Counted from the first letter of the stretch, positions 1 to 10,485 are shown. The stretch is DNA of 64,000 nt from Podospora bellae-mahoneyi (GCF_035222275.1 NW_026946359.1:4278001-4342000); one strand, 5' to 3'. The notes: generated from the letters alone by a model not told the origin. Program-made: numbers and translations.

Positions 1-1
1 A

Positions 2-1276
2 TCCAACCTGACAAAGCGGTCAAGCTTTATCCTCTCAGAGTCTGACCCTACAGAGCGTATAGAAGGTGAGATGAATCTATTTGCGCCACATGAAAACCAG
101 TCTGAACGCGGGTCTCTTCGGGCATTATCTCCGGAGCCAGAAGAAGTCACGCCAGACAAAACACCCAAACCCTCCAAGCCTGATCCTCTCATGATGCCCA
201 CTCCTCGGGTAACAGGTGCTTTTGTCGAAACACCCGCGACGGTCAAGGTTGAGAAAAGAGAGGAGGATGACATCAAACCGCAGCCAGACAAACACGATGA
301 ACTTCCTGCGGAGCGAGGCAGAAGGGGTGAAAGCGTACCGACACAGCCCAAACAAACTCAGTCATCCCGTGGTGACAGGATGTCGAGGCGTTCCTCTTCG
401 ATCTCTGTCCGACGTCGTGCAAGGTCGCTGTCGAGAGGTCGACCCTTGATCAATTCTGGCAAACCCCCAACTGTCCGAGATGACATACTAGAAATACAGC
501 GAGCCAACCAGATCGACGATTCCACTTTGGATGATATCGCCGACCTCATGTTGAAACAAGACGCCAAAGGCCACGACTCCGAGGCTATTGAGATCAAGAC
601 CAACGATGGCGGCGATGATGAAAAGGACACAGGCGATCAGGATGCTCAAAGATTGAGACGAATGAGCAGGAGTCTGCAGAACGGGATCATGAATATTCGC
701 ACCGCGAAGCAGGGAATTCAGAGACTGGAGGATCAAGTTGCGCATGGCAATCTCAAGAGTGCGGCCGACGATGCTAGCGAAACCGAACACACACACAGCA
801 AACATGACGTTGATGCCCTGTGTCCCATCTGTCAAGGAAACGAACCAACCGCGACAACGACCCTCACTTACGTTCACTTGCCTCTACCTCGACTGTGGCA
901 TCACCAGCCGCGTTTCAAGCTTACATTTCTCGGCCTTTGCGTCTTTCTTCTTTCTCTTTGGTACATTGCTGAGTCCTGTATGTGCCACTTATACTGCAAG
1001 CCTCCGTACTGCGGCCCAGGTGAGCCTTGTAACTGGGATATTGAATATCCTTCTTGGGGCTTCACGATTCCGTCAAAGTTGGACGAGTGGGTCACGGGGG
1101 GACAAGGCAAGCACCTTGTGCAGGAGTGGACTCCCGAGGTCACAGAGTGGATGATTGGCTTGTGGGACACGGCTATGAGTACTGACCCTGAGTCGACCGT
1201 CGCAACCCGCTGGAGCCATAGCGCGAACCGCAGACGTAGAAGACGGGTGCTCAGGCAAGGAGGCTTAAATCACTAA
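2..1276 (+). CDS. C-terminal part of a conserved-looking single-pass membrane protein (5' truncated)
   Basis: The reading frame is open from base 2, so the first ATG at 71 is probably internal and the gene begins outside the window. Counting from that ATG, residues 1-100 are Pro/Glu/Lys-rich and look disordered. Residues 101-125 form an Arg/Ser cluster that could be a nuclear or phosphorylation region. Residues 190-225 are helix-prone, and a CPIC pair lies at 251-254. One hydrophobic segment (about 283-302) is followed by a Cys-rich stretch with CHLYCKPPYCGPGEPC, then an Arg-rich tail. This gives a long N-terminal domain, one membrane anchor and a roughly 100-residue C-terminal side. Tandem stops (TAA TAA) close the frame, and AATAAA overlaps them. 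I do not recognise the family and assign no function. Confidence 0.75.
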   Translation, partial: SNLTKRSSFILSESDPTERIEGEMNLFAPHENQSERGSLRALSPEPEEVTPDKTPKPSKPDPLMMPTPRVTGAFVETPATVKVEKREEDDIKPQPDKHDELPAERGRRGESVPTQPKQTQSSRGDRMSRRSSSISVRRRARSLSRGRPLINSGKPPTVRDDILEIQRANQIDDSTLDDIADLMLKQDAKGHDSEAIEIKTNDGGDDEKDTGDQDAQRLRRMSRSLQNGIMNIRTAKQGIQRLEDQVAHGNLKSAADDASETEHTHSKHDVDALCPICQGNEPTATTTLTYVHLPLPRLWHHQPRFKLTFLGLCVFLLSLWYIAESCMCHLYCKPPYCGPGEPCNWDIEYPSWGFTIPSKLDEWVTGGQGKHLVQEWTPEVTEWMIGLWDTAMSTDPESTVATRWSHSANRRRRRRVLRQGGLNH

Positions 1277-1806
1277 TAAACGTTGCTCGTTCTGGGAAAG
1301 AACACTGTCGGTCAGGGCAGGGGAGGGGAGGAGATAACTAGCGACGAGAAGTGAATCGAGATGCCGGGCTGACTTCTGCTGTGCTCTTTTTGGTTCGGAA
1401 TGCTGGATGAGGGATAGCAAGGCGTTTCTGGCTGTGTCTATTTTGTTGACCCACGCAAAAGCTCATTAGGGTTAAAATAAGATAGGAAAGCGTGGCGATT
1501 AGATGTGGTTTTAAGACGGCGCTTCTAGTTGTACAAAAATGTAGTTAATCCAAAGAAATACTTGGTTCAATAAATTCAATAATAACGCAGCTCTCCCTTC
1601 CAAGAGTAAAACTAGGTCTGGCGTACGGCGACGCACCACTCAGCAGATGTAAAGGCTGCAGCCAATTATACCCTTCCTGCTTTTTGACCAAGATTCTCTC
1701 TCACAGCTCGACTCTCTGGTTCCTGTCCATTAGAGGTATCACAATACCCCCAGGCATTGCAGCTTTACACAAAGACGGTAGCTCATACGCTTTGCCGTTC
1801 AAAATC
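1277..1806. other. Intergenic, convergent 3' flanks
   Basis: This lies between two convergent genes. AATAAA-like polyadenylation motifs occur at 1275-1280 and 1569-1574. No reading frame here looks like protein. Confidence 0.6.
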
Positions 1807-2538
1807 CTATCCTATCCACACGGCGGCCGCGGCCAGGGAGAGTTCTAGCATTCTGAAGGGTGGGCGAGCCTGTGATCCACTCGACACGAAGTTGTTATTG
1901 GTAAAGGGGCTAGTATCGGTAAGAGGGGGCGGGATTGGTTCTGGACTGGGATCGGGTGATGGTATGGATGTTTGCGCTGAGGAGGCGGCGATAGTATTGC
2001 TTGTTGATGTGCTGTCCGGTTGATTGTTCCGGTCTACTGTTGAGGTTGTCGTTGGGTCGGGGATGTCCCCTTCCTGAACGGAAGATGATGGCCTCAACTC
2101 CACAGTCAAAGTCTTTGAGGTGACCTTGCTAGGTGAGGTGCTAATGATGGTTGTCGTGGTGGGGAGTTCAGATATGAAACCCTTTGCTAGGAGTTTGGCA
2201 GCGTCGAGCTTCGAAGCCGGCAGATCTTGATTTCTCTCGCCACAGCCGTCCTCCAAAGGGTCGAGGAAGCTGTCTTGATAGTTGCGGAGATCGGCATGGC
2301 AGTTGGTGTCCATGCATTTAAGAACCTTTTCGAGAAAACTTCCCCTTGCTCGCTTGCACATACAATTGCCATTACTTGGCAAACAATCGGAATCCAATAT
2401 GCAACCCCCTACGCATGGTGGAAACTCAAAAGAAGGTCTTGTCGATTCGACTTTTTCAACCAAAGACAAGAAGAAGGTCAAGCCAGCGAGGGCAAAGCCG
2501 ACGTGCCGCAAGAATACCATGGCCTTCTGTTTTGTCAC
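1807..2538 (-). CDS. CFEM-domain protein, probably GPI-anchored
   Basis: This single exon encodes 243 residues. Residues 1 to about 32 form a signal peptide (hydrophobic core from position 9 to 26). A CFEM domain spans about 40-100, with the expected eight cysteines at 42, 46, 52, 59, 61, 75, 80 and 99, including a Cys-x-Cys pair. Residues 120-215 are Ser/Thr/Pro-rich, which is typical of an O-glycosylated stalk. The last 15 residues are hydrophobic after small residues, as in a GPI-attachment signal. CFEM proteins sit in the cell wall or membrane or are secreted; some bind haem, others help adhesion or virulence. A second in-frame Met at residue 7 could be the start and would leave the signal peptide intact. 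Which CFEM subgroup this is cannot be told here. Confidence 0.85.
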   Translation of the reverse strand: MTKQKAMVFLRHVGFALAGLTFFLSLVEKVESTRPSFEFPPCVGGCILDSDCLPSNGNCMCKRARGSFLEKVLKCMDTNCHADLRNYQDSFLDPLEDGCGERNQDLPASKLDAAKLLAKGFISELPTTTTIISTSPSKVTSKTLTVELRPSSSVQEGDIPDPTTTSTVDRNNQPDSTSTSNTIAASSAQTSIPSPDPSPEPIPPPLTDTSPFTNNNFVSSGSQARPPFRMLELSLAAAAVWIG

Positions 2539-3282
2539 AACGTCTTGTCAGGAAGGCGGCATGCTAGCCCTTGGGAGGAAGAAAAATAAGAAAGAGAGAG
2601 AAAGCTCATCCACGCCAGAAGAGGCTGCGCAGCTTTGAACCATCCAGTCACCATGTCACTCCAGGCATTGAGCCACGGCTAAATATCCCAAAGTTGGAGG
2701 GGACAAGAGGCCTGATGTGATGGTCATGGTGCATGAGAGGCAGGGGGTCCATTGGAGGAGCATCTTGAAACAAACTGGCAAGGGCCAAAAGCTGGCTCAG
2801 CCTCGTTTGGCCTTGTTTTTACAAGTCCTTCTTAATCTCACATAATGGACTGGCCAATGAATCAAGGCGATCACCATCTTACAGTATTAATAGGTGGAAC
2901 GCCTCCAACGGCGGGGTGTCTGTGTAGATAGATGTACATCTGAAATAAGTTGAGTGTACATCAGCACCAGCTAGGCACACCAGGGAAAGACAAGTCGTCA
3001 AGTGTGGATAGGGAGTGGGGACCGTGGATAGTGAGCAGGGGTTGCTCCGATGGAGCCCGGGGTTGACTGACATGCGGGGTTCACTAAATATTTATCGATA
3101 AGAGCAGCGACAAGATGCCAAAATTTCCAAAGTTGGATAGGCTCAACGACAAGATTAGAAAGGCTATTTGACCTGTTTAGCGACACATCACTCGACCCTC
3201 ACGGCAATAAAGCACCAGAAATCACCGAATTCCTCGATCGCCCCCTTTCGCCCTCCCCAATCCCACATAGACCTGCGAACCG
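2539..3282. other. Divergent promoter region (CFEM protein / Acl4)
   Basis: This lies between the starts of two divergent genes. A CCAAT motif is at about 2863-2867. No coding frame is supported. Confidence 0.5.
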
Positions 3283-4455
3283 ATGGCGCCGACAAAACCA
3301 AAAAAGAAGTCGACCAAAGACAAGGCAAGGGACAGACTCCGAGCCAAAGCCGCCGCCGTGCAATCCTCAAATGTCAACCCCAGAGAGCTTCTTGTGCAAG
3401 CCGTCGGCATGCTCGAGGTCGGCGATGCGGAGGGCGCCGCCAAAGTCGCCAGGACAGCGTATGATCACATCGGAGACAACGGACGACAGGCTGGCGCCGC
3501 GCTGTCGCTTCTGGGTCAAATACATGTCGAGTTGGGAGAGGTTGACAGTGCTCGCCAGTTCTTCCTGTCTGCCGTCAAGGTGGATGAAGATGGTTCGCTT
3601 CCGGAAGATTTGGGTGGCGGTGCCGAAAAGTTTCTTTGGCTTGCACAACTAAGTGAAGAAGGTGGTCAAGACAGCGTTGGCTGGTTCGAGCGTGGTGCGG
3701 CCGCACTGCGTGCCCAGATTCAGACACTTACCGACGCACTAGAGTCACGGCCCCTTACCCGCGGCGAACAGGAAGTTGCCATCAATGAGAAACGAAGAAA
3801 GCTGGCAGATACTCTCTGCGCCGTTGCCGAGGTCTACATGACAGATCTCAGCTGGGAGGACGATGCTGAGAGTCGGTGCGAGGCGCTGATTACCGAGGCT
3901 ATTATGCTGGCCCCTGAACAGCCAGATACCTGGCAAACTGTCGCAAACGTACGAATCTCACAGTCACGAACCGAAGAAGCCAAAGAGGCCTTGAAAAGAA
4001 GCTTGGGACTGTGGACAGATCTGCCGCCTGAAGACCCTGGGGTTCCTGCGTTTCCATCACGTGTCAGTCTGGTTCGGTTGTTGATAGAGGTTGGGCTGGA
4101 GGAGCAAGCGATTGAAGTTGCCGGACGACTTGTTGACGAGGACGATCTCAGTGTGGAAGCCTGGTACCTTGGTGGCTATGGGAAATACATGTTGGGCCAG
4201 AAGTTGAAGGAGGTGGGGCAGACTGGCAATGCTGACAAGTGGAAAAGCGTGTGGCGTTCTTCGCGGAAATGGCTTATTCAATCCATGAGGATTTTCGAGG
4301 CCGAGGAGTATGAGGACGAAAGGTTAGGGGAACATGCACGGGAATTGATGGGCGTTATTAGAGACGAGCTTGGCGAGGCTTTGGGGGATGATCTGGATGA
4401 GGATGTTTGGGAAGACACCGATGATGAGGACGATGTGGACACAGATATGCAATAG
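3283..4455 (+). CDS. ACL4: TPR-repeat ribosomal-protein chaperone, Acl4-like
   Basis: A single exon encodes 390 residues. The N-terminus is short and Lys-rich (residues 1-25). TPR-type helical pairs follow from about 35 to 345, such as the segments around GQIHVELGEVDSARQFF and EAWYLGGYGKYMLGQKL. The last 30 residues are very acidic (runs of Asp/Glu). This layout and sequence match Acl4, the dedicated chaperone that captures newly made ribosomal protein Rpl4 (uL4) and escorts it to pre-60S particles; the acidic tail suits binding a basic client. The assignment is from remembered family resemblance. The neighbours Gir2-like and Puf6 are also translation or ribosome factors. The gene ends with TAG at 4453-4455, about 220 bp from the converging Gir2-like gene. 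Confidence 0.88.
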   Translation: MAPTKPKKKSTKDKARDRLRAKAAAVQSSNVNPRELLVQAVGMLEVGDAEGAAKVARTAYDHIGDNGRQAGAALSLLGQIHVELGEVDSARQFFLSAVKVDEDGSLPEDLGGGAEKFLWLAQLSEEGGQDSVGWFERGAAALRAQIQTLTDALESRPLTRGEQEVAINEKRRKLADTLCAVAEVYMTDLSWEDDAESRCEALITEAIMLAPEQPDTWQTVANVRISQSRTEEAKEALKRSLGLWTDLPPEDPGVPAFPSRVSLVRLLIEVGLEEQAIEVAGRLVDEDDLSVEAWYLGGYGKYMLGQKLKEVGQTGNADKWKSVWRSSRKWLIQSMRIFEAEEYEDERLGEHARELMGVIRDELGEALGDDLDEDVWEDTDDEDDVDTDMQ

Positions 4456-4672
4456 CATGTGTCATGGTTTTGGTGGTCAAGAGGGTTCGCTGGAAGGGTG
4501 GACTGACGGATGAACCCACGAGCATTGAGGAGGCCACGCTCCATCCGGACTTCAAAATTAATACATGAGATATACCAGGAATGACTCCCCAATGAAAAAT
4601 ACCATACCCTATGCGATCGTGTAGTTGAAAAATGTGGTACAAGCGTGCTCCTTTGATTGAAAACACACCTAG

Positions 4673-5419
4673 TTAATTTTCACCAACCTCAAGTTTCTGA
4701 ATTTCCTCAATGACGGTATCATCATCAGCCTCATCTTGCCCGGCCGCTGCGAGGCCACGTTCCCAAAGCTGTTTTCCTGTGAGCTTTATAGGCTCCTTTA
4801 TCCGGGCTTTCTTCAACTCGGCCAGTCTTTCCTCCTCTTCCCTGATTCTGCCCTCCTCCATCTCTTTCAGGAACGACTCTCTCCACTTCAAGAATGTCTC
4901 GCGTGTAACCGGGGTTCCCTGAAACTTCTTATTCTCCTCACGTTCGGCAGCCAGCACGGCTTCTTCGTGTGCCTTCACGATAGCTGCCTTTCGATCCAGC
5001 ACTAGTTGCTCTGCGGCTTCTTTGAGTGTCGAGACCAAAGTGAACACCATTGCGATCCCAAGATTTTCTTCGATAGTTGCGTCCAACCTCCGTAAAAGCT
5101 GCTCCTTATCCTCGGCGATGTTGAGGTGCGGGTGAGGGATTGCGTTCTGTGACGCCGAGAGCTCTAGGAATGGTGCCTTGTCTGGATATTCCTCGGGGTA
5201 GCGCACAGTAAGGAGCATAATCGGAGGTTCCTCCTTGTCGTCTGGGATATCGAGGACGATCGATATTCTGTATTCAGTCTCGGATATGTCTGGAAGGTGG
5301 TGGACTATCTGTCAGTTCACTGCCTGCCCAGAGCCATGCACGATGAACGGACCTGTAATCTCGTCTGGAAAGATAGAGTCCAGAACCTCTCTTTCCTCAA
5401 TTTGATCCTCACGCCCCAT
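4673..5419 (-). CDS. GIR2: RWD-domain protein, Gir2/RWDD1 family
   Basis: There are two exons: 5419-5353 and 5289-4673 (complement), encoding 227 residues. The start ATG at 5419 gives MGREDQIEEREVLDSIFPDE, the classic opening of an RWD domain. The 63-nt intron begins GTCCGT and ends CTTCCAG, restoring EITDISETEYRI. An in-frame alternative acceptor at 5305/5304 would add five residues. The RWD fold covers about residues 1-115, with the typical YPEEYPDKAP motif. A charged coiled-coil follows (about 120-190). The C-terminus contains GKQLWERGLA and ends acidic, as in family members. Gir2 binds the GTPase Rbg2 and the translation regulator Gcn1 and dampens Gcn2 activation (established in yeast). 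It is head to head with PUF6. Confidence 0.88.
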
Positions 5420-5820
5420 CTTAAGTATCTGTGCTGTATAGAATAGCGGCTTTGTGTCGTCGTTGATGTCCTGGCCAGGCGGAGGACCAGGTCTTCCTGT
5501 GAGCACTTGGAACGAAGTGGGTGGGGTTGGATTTACTCTTTGCTGATGGGAGTGTGGTTCGTCTGGTGGATTTGCTGGTTTGTTGGAGGAGGGGCACAAC
5601 TTTTGGACATGGGGTCTTGCGTCCACCCCGGCCCGCCAAGCTCACGCTAGTCTGACCGCCTGGCAGAAACAGGGATCCTAGGAATTGGCTTCCAAAAAAA
5701 ATTTCGGCCAAAGTAGAACTGGTAGCGTAGCATTTCGAGTTTGGCGGGTGAGCTCAACCTTGGATCGATCACCATTCAACACCTCTCGAATTGCTTCACT
5801 CTTCAGCGGCGGACATCAAA
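5420..5820. promoter_or_regulatory. Bidirectional promoter region between GIR2-like and PUF6
   Basis: These 401 bases separate two divergent ATGs, so both promoters must fit here. An A-run is at about 5694-5702. I see no clear TATA box. Short open frames in it do not look like protein. Confidence 0.5.
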
Positions 5821-7912
5821 ATGGCGCCAAATTTCTCGGAACCTAGCGTAAAGAGAAAGGTGCATCACAACGATGGCAGCAGAGCGAAGAAGGCGAAGAC
5901 TACCACCGGGCCGAAGCACAAGAAAGTCGAGCCAAAGACTTCTGAAAGTGATGGCGCCACCTTTTCCGACTCGGACGACGGAGGCGCTGCTTTGAAGCAG
6001 GGGAAAACAGCGAACGGCCAGGCCACTGGCAAGGCGTTGGAGAAAGGTTTGTCGTCCTTGCCTGTGAGACTCGAGACTCAATTCTATCGGTGTTAACAAG
6101 CCAACAGGACAAACCTCCCGCGAGGCTCATGCGAAGCAGAAACAGTTGGCGCAAGAACGTAAAGCCGGGAAACCATTGGCGGACGAGGTTCAGCGGACGA
6201 AAAAGTTGTGGGAGAGATTGCGCCGCAAGTCGCATGTGCCCAAGGAGGAGCGCCAGCAACTGGTCGACGAGCTCTTCTCCATCATTACCGGGCGCATCAA
6301 AGACTTCGTATTGAAGCACGACGCCGTGCGCGCTGTCCAGACGGCCATCAAATACTCAACCCCAGTCCAAAGGAAGCAGATCGCGAAGGAGCTTCAGGGT
6401 GCCTATGCGCAACTTGCTGAGAGCAGATATGCCAAGTTCCTCATCGGCAAACTCCTTGTCCAGAACGATACTGAGATTCGCGACATCATCATCCCCGAGT
6501 TTTATGGGAAAATCCGCAAGCTTATCAACCATTCCGAAGCATCCTGGATTCTGGACGACATCTACCGTGGGGCAGCCACCAAGGAACAGAAGGCCCATAT
6601 GTTGCGAGAATGGTACGGGCCCGAGTTCGCCTTGTTCAAGTCGGGGAATAAGGGCGAGGTCACGGCCGACCTGTCCAAAATTCTTGCTGAAGAGCCAAGC
6701 AAGCGGTCGACAGTCCTCAAATACCTCTGTGATATGTCCAACAACCTGATCCAAAAGAAGATGACTGGGTTCACAATGCTGCACGACGCCATGTTGCAAT
6801 ATTTCCTCAACCTCAAGCCCGACAGTGAAGAGCTCAAAGAGTTTGTTGAGGTCGTCAAGGGTGACGAGAATGGCGATCTGCTCAAGAACATGGCCTTCAC
6901 CAAATCTGGCGCGCGTTTAGCCTGCTTGCTCTTGGCCCATGGAAGTGCGAAGGACCGGAAGCAAATCCTCAAGACATACAAGGACACATTTCAGCTCATG
7001 TCGGGTGACCCTCATGGGCACATGATCCTGTTGGCTGCCTACGATCTCATCGATGACACAGTTTTGACCTCCAAGTCAATCTTTCCAGAAATCTTGGGCA
7101 AGATCGAGGACCTAGACCCGGGGAACATTACTTTCATGGCGAACGACCCGAACGCACGCATCGTGTCCTTGTACTTGTTCGAAGGCCAGTCCAAATCATT
7201 GTTCCCATCGAGCCATGCCGATGATTTGGAATTGCTCAGCGAGCTCCACGAGATCCGCAAGACTACGAGCAAAAAGGACGCCGAGGTGAGGCGCAAAGAG
7301 CTGGTAGCATCCATGTCCCCACAGATGCTGGCCGCCGTAGCGGCCTTTGGGAAGGAACTTGCGGCCACTTCGTTTGGTTGTCAATTCATCGCTGATATTC
7401 TCCTGTCGTCCGTTGGGGACAAGACTGCCGCCCTCGAGGCTGTTGCCGCCACAGCGGCTGGTGAGCCTAACCCTGCTCTCCCCGAGGATGCTGATCCTCC
7501 CTACCCCCCACCACCACACCTTTCCCTTACACCTCACGGAGGCAAGCTGTATAAGACCCTCATCGCCGGTGGGCGGTTCGATAGGGAGACGGGAACCGTC
7601 AAAAGAATCGAGCCGCCCCTTAACTTCGCCGACATTCTCTACCCTGTCATAAAAGACCACATCATGCAGTGGGCAGTTGGGCCAAGCTCGTTTACAGTGT
7701 TGGGTTTGCTTGAAGCCCCGGATTTCTCGTCAAAGAAAGAGCTTCTCAAACTCCTCAAGTTGGAGAAGAAGACTCTTGAGCGTGCCGCCACTGCTGCTGA
7801 GACCACGGCGGAGGGTGTGAAGCCCAAGTCGAAGAACAAGGACAACGGCTCCAAGTCGAAGTCGGGAGGGAACCAAGGCGCAAGACTGTTGTTGGAAAAG
7901 TTGCACGCATAG
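5821..7912 (+). CDS. PUF6: Pumilio-family ribosome biogenesis / mRNA-binding protein Puf6
   Basis: There are two exons, 5821-6046 and 6108-7912, encoding 676 residues. The 61-nt intron starts GTTTGT, has a TTAAC branch-like site and ends CAACAG; it joins a phase-1 codon to give GQTSREAHAK. Residues 1-75 are basic and Ser-rich (nuclear/nucleolar type). Puf-type helical repeats run from about 100 to 430. A CPL-type C-terminal domain follows (around FGCQFIADILL and VLGLLEAPDFSSKKEL), then a Lys-rich tail. Length and order match yeast Puf6, which acts in 60S assembly with Loc1, helps load Rpl43, and represses ASH1 mRNA (established). The downstream ATG-less frame confirms that the short first exon is required. 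AATAAA lies at 8001-8006. Confidence 0.93.
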
Positions 7913-8789
7913 AATATAGGGCAAAGTGTGCAGCGTGCGTGGATGGGGTGCTATGAACATGATGGATAGGGGCCCATACAGCGCAAAGGCTTCGCTAATA
8001 AATAAACCTAGTGTAAACACATGGACACTCTGCCATGATGGCGTTATCTGTAGACTGAAGTGACTGGTCGGTGACGGTTTTTTCCGAGCCAGAGGACCTA
8101 CCTTCCTCATGCTCCATTCCGTGTAAAGGGACGAGGTGAGTTCTGGCGTTACACCTCCCAGGTGGAAGACGGCGGTGTCACCAGACAAAGCTAGGTCTGG
8201 CAATAGGCATTGAGATAAAATGTTCACTTCCAATGCTTCGCCCATACACTCACACATGCAGCCTGGAGGTTCACAGAATAGAAGTTGCACAACTTCTCCT
8301 GCCACGTGCTTGAATTCACTCCTGCCAGACCATCCTGGGCACCCAAGCCAGGTTTTGCATGGATCACCAATGAATCCACATCGCAATTCCCGGATTTTCC
8401 GATATCCTTGGTGGGGCGCCATCTAGAAACAGGTTGGGTTGAGGCTTGACAGTGTGTCCACGATGATTTCGTTGCCAGAAACAACCAGCTTCGACTCATC
8501 ATCTCAAGTCTGCGCAAGTGCGAGTGGGTATCTGTGATATATTTGTACCTTCGCACGCCCTGGTATGCGGGTTGCTGCGACATCAACCCTTGTCACCAAC
8601 AACCCGTTGGCTGTCCGCTCACTGCTCAGGGAGAGCCAGTGATGTCCACGATTATCCACATTCACATCGCCATCCTCGCGTGAAGCTACCGCGACCATAA
8701 CAACTACCGCCGACATCTCTTCGCAAATAACGCTCCCGGCCTCCATCTTTCCGGCTACCCAAGAGGACAACCAAGCGGACAGCCATGGT
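7913..8789. other. 3' flank of PUF6 and probable upstream exon(s) of the next gene
   Basis: The first half is 3' flank with AATAAA at 8001. From about 8450 the plus strand carries protein-like sequence. One frame encodes a Cys-rich segment (8564-8617, WYAGCCDINPC type). A second frame, open from 8643 into the gene at 8790, encodes a Ser/Thr-rich segment. Exon limits could not be settled. Confidence 0.45.
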
Positions 8790-9428
8790 ATGACGATCTC
8801 AATCAACGCTCTCGTCGGGGTCGTGGTGGGCTGTACCATTGCGGTGATATTCGTGGCCCTCGTAACTTGCATGTGGTGGAGTCGGCGACGGCGGGAAAGG
8901 GATGAGAAGCGTCAACAAGCACAGAGACTGGCATCGCCACGGCTTGTGGACGAGGAGCTTGTTCCCCCGGGCCTAGAAGGCGTTTTCAACCCCATGGCTT
9001 CGGATGGCCCAGGCAGTATTTTCGATCGCGCTGAAGGTAAGCCTAGCTCTCCTTGAAATCTGGGCTGTTGAGATATCCGAGCTGACTGTTGACTGCTCGT
9101 CAATCAAGGCCGCATGTCCAAGATATCTCACGAAAGCGGATCGTTCCCCATCCTACCACCACTCCGCGATAGTTACTTGAGCGGCAGTACGCCCAGAAAA
9201 CTTGCGACGAGCCCACTATCACCAAACACGCCAAACACTTCATCAACTATGCCCAAATCTGCCGAGCTCGACTCAAGTCCAATGTGCGAACTTTACTCTT
9301 CTGACCCCCCCAAACACGGAAAGTTGCCATGTCCTCAACAGGAAGACAAACCCCGTGCTGACGGACCAACCGCGGGCGACGCTGAACAGTACTCAGCAAG
9401 AACGAGAGTCCAACACATGTGTAAATAG
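8790..9428 (+). CDS. Single-pass membrane protein, C-terminal part (start uncertain)
   Basis: Two exons are supported, 8790-9036 and 9109-9428, encoding 188 residues from the ATG at 8790. The 72-nt intron is GTAAGC...CAAG and joins GAA G to GC CGC. A hydrophobic helix lies at about residues 7-28, followed at once by RRRRERDEKR, a strong stop-transfer and cytoplasmic-side signal. The rest is Pro/Ser-rich and probably cytoplasmic. Without an upstream part the protein would lack a signal peptide and an ectodomain. The same frame stays open upstream to 8643 and reads as a Thr/Ser-rich stalk, so the true start is probably further 5'. An ATG GTA TGA triplet set at 8785 overlaps the ATG at 8790 in another frame. 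The function is unknown; the layout suggests a surface sensor or wall-associated protein. Confidence 0.6.
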
Positions 9429-9946
9429 CTGGACAAGGTTCCAAAACGTTCAACTTTGAAAACAAAGCTGAATATGGGCAGGCATTCTTGATCTAATATG
9501 TCATTTTCATATCATCCAATGGATCAAGGCATGACCTGGTCAAAACGTCAGAAATATATATATATGCATTTCTTGCAAGGGATTGTGCCCCCGGCGATCT
9601 CAATGATTAACTACCAACCCGAGAAGGGGTCGAGGAATCGGTCAGTCAATAGACTTGGACGAAAATCACACCGTCAATTAGAACCTTGGGCCATAAAATG
9701 GGATAATACAACCTTCATTTTCGGTACCATTGCCTGCTGTTCTGATGTCCCAGCCGACCTAGTCATCCCCTCTTTGCATAACGCCGAGAAAAACAAAACG
9801 CCTAATTAACCTGCCCTCCTGACGCCGTTATGCAATGCATTTTTGTCATACCCCCTTGCAAGACGTTTGTTGATGACCACGCACGCCCATCATGCGACGC
9901 TTCCCGACTCGACTTGGTATCGAGGAATTTGACCTGGGGATGTTGA
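9429..9946. other. Intergenic, convergent 3' flanks
   Basis: This lies between two convergent genes and is AT-richer than the coding parts, with a short TA repeat at about 9552-9564. A 103-codon frame at 9498-9809 has no recognisable protein character. Nothing else is supported. Confidence 0.55.
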
Positions 9947-10485
9947 TCACAGAAGCTTCTCCAATTCATCCAGCAGCTCTCCCAAGTCCTCGTCGCTGAT
10001 CTTGTCCGCCAAGGAAGGAATCAAGGTCTTGCACTCATCAGCGGTATCGCAGCAAAGGGATCCTAGAGGGACAAGAGTCATCGTTAGCCAGTTGTAGAGG
10101 TCGCAGCGGACAAAACAGTCGTCGTCTGCCAGCCCAAAATGCGGATGCTAAAAATGCGAAACATACCAATCTGGGCCCTTTCGAATTTGCTCAATTCCTT
10201 GTGCGTGCTCAGCAGCCGCTCGACAGCCTCCACATTCTCCTTCGCCTTGAACCGAGCAAATGCATCGAGGTAGTCGAGTGTTTGGTTGAGCGCGTCCGTC
10301 TCGTTCCGGTCCTTGCGATCCTTTTTTCGTTTGGCCATGAGGGCGTTGATGACGAGTGACGCTTCCGACAGTGTCAGCGTGTCGACGTCCTGGAACTCGC
10401 CCAGTTTGAGAACAGCGCCTGCTTCTTCTTCACCGGCTGGTGGGGGTTTTGCCCGCGAGGTAGGAGCGTGTTTCTGATCTGACAT
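9947..10485 (-). CDS. RPB4: DNA-directed RNA polymerase II subunit RPB4
   Basis: There are two exons, 10485-10167 and 10062-9947 (complement), encoding 144 residues. The 104-nt intron starts GTATGT and ends CCCTCTAG; it joins AQIG to SLCCDTADECKTLIPSL. Residues 20-60 carry the LKLGEFQDVDTLTLSEA motif. The C-terminal HRDC-like helical domain covers about 65-144 and ends DLGELLDELEKLL. Rpb4 pairs with Rpb7 to form the polymerase stalk, which works in initiation, RNA export and mRNA decay. The length is near that of S. pombe Rpb4 (135) and shorter than budding yeast's (221), which has an insertion. The ATG at 10485 is the first in frame with the conserved sequence. Confidence 0.93.

Noticed and set aside
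5300-5310. Acceptor at 5305 as the main Gir2-like splice site
   Set aside because: It is in frame, but the acceptor at 5290 gives the usual EITDISETE sequence; kept as an alternative only.
7730-8422. 230-codon minus-strand frame at the PUF6 3' end
   Set aside because: Half of it is the antisense of PUF6 coding sequence, and the rest lacks any motif. The opposite strand better explains 8450 onward.
8785-8793. Two-codon upstream frame ATG GTA TGA overlapping the ATG at 8790
   Set aside because: Attractive as a stop-start regulator, but the ATG at 8790 is probably not the true start.
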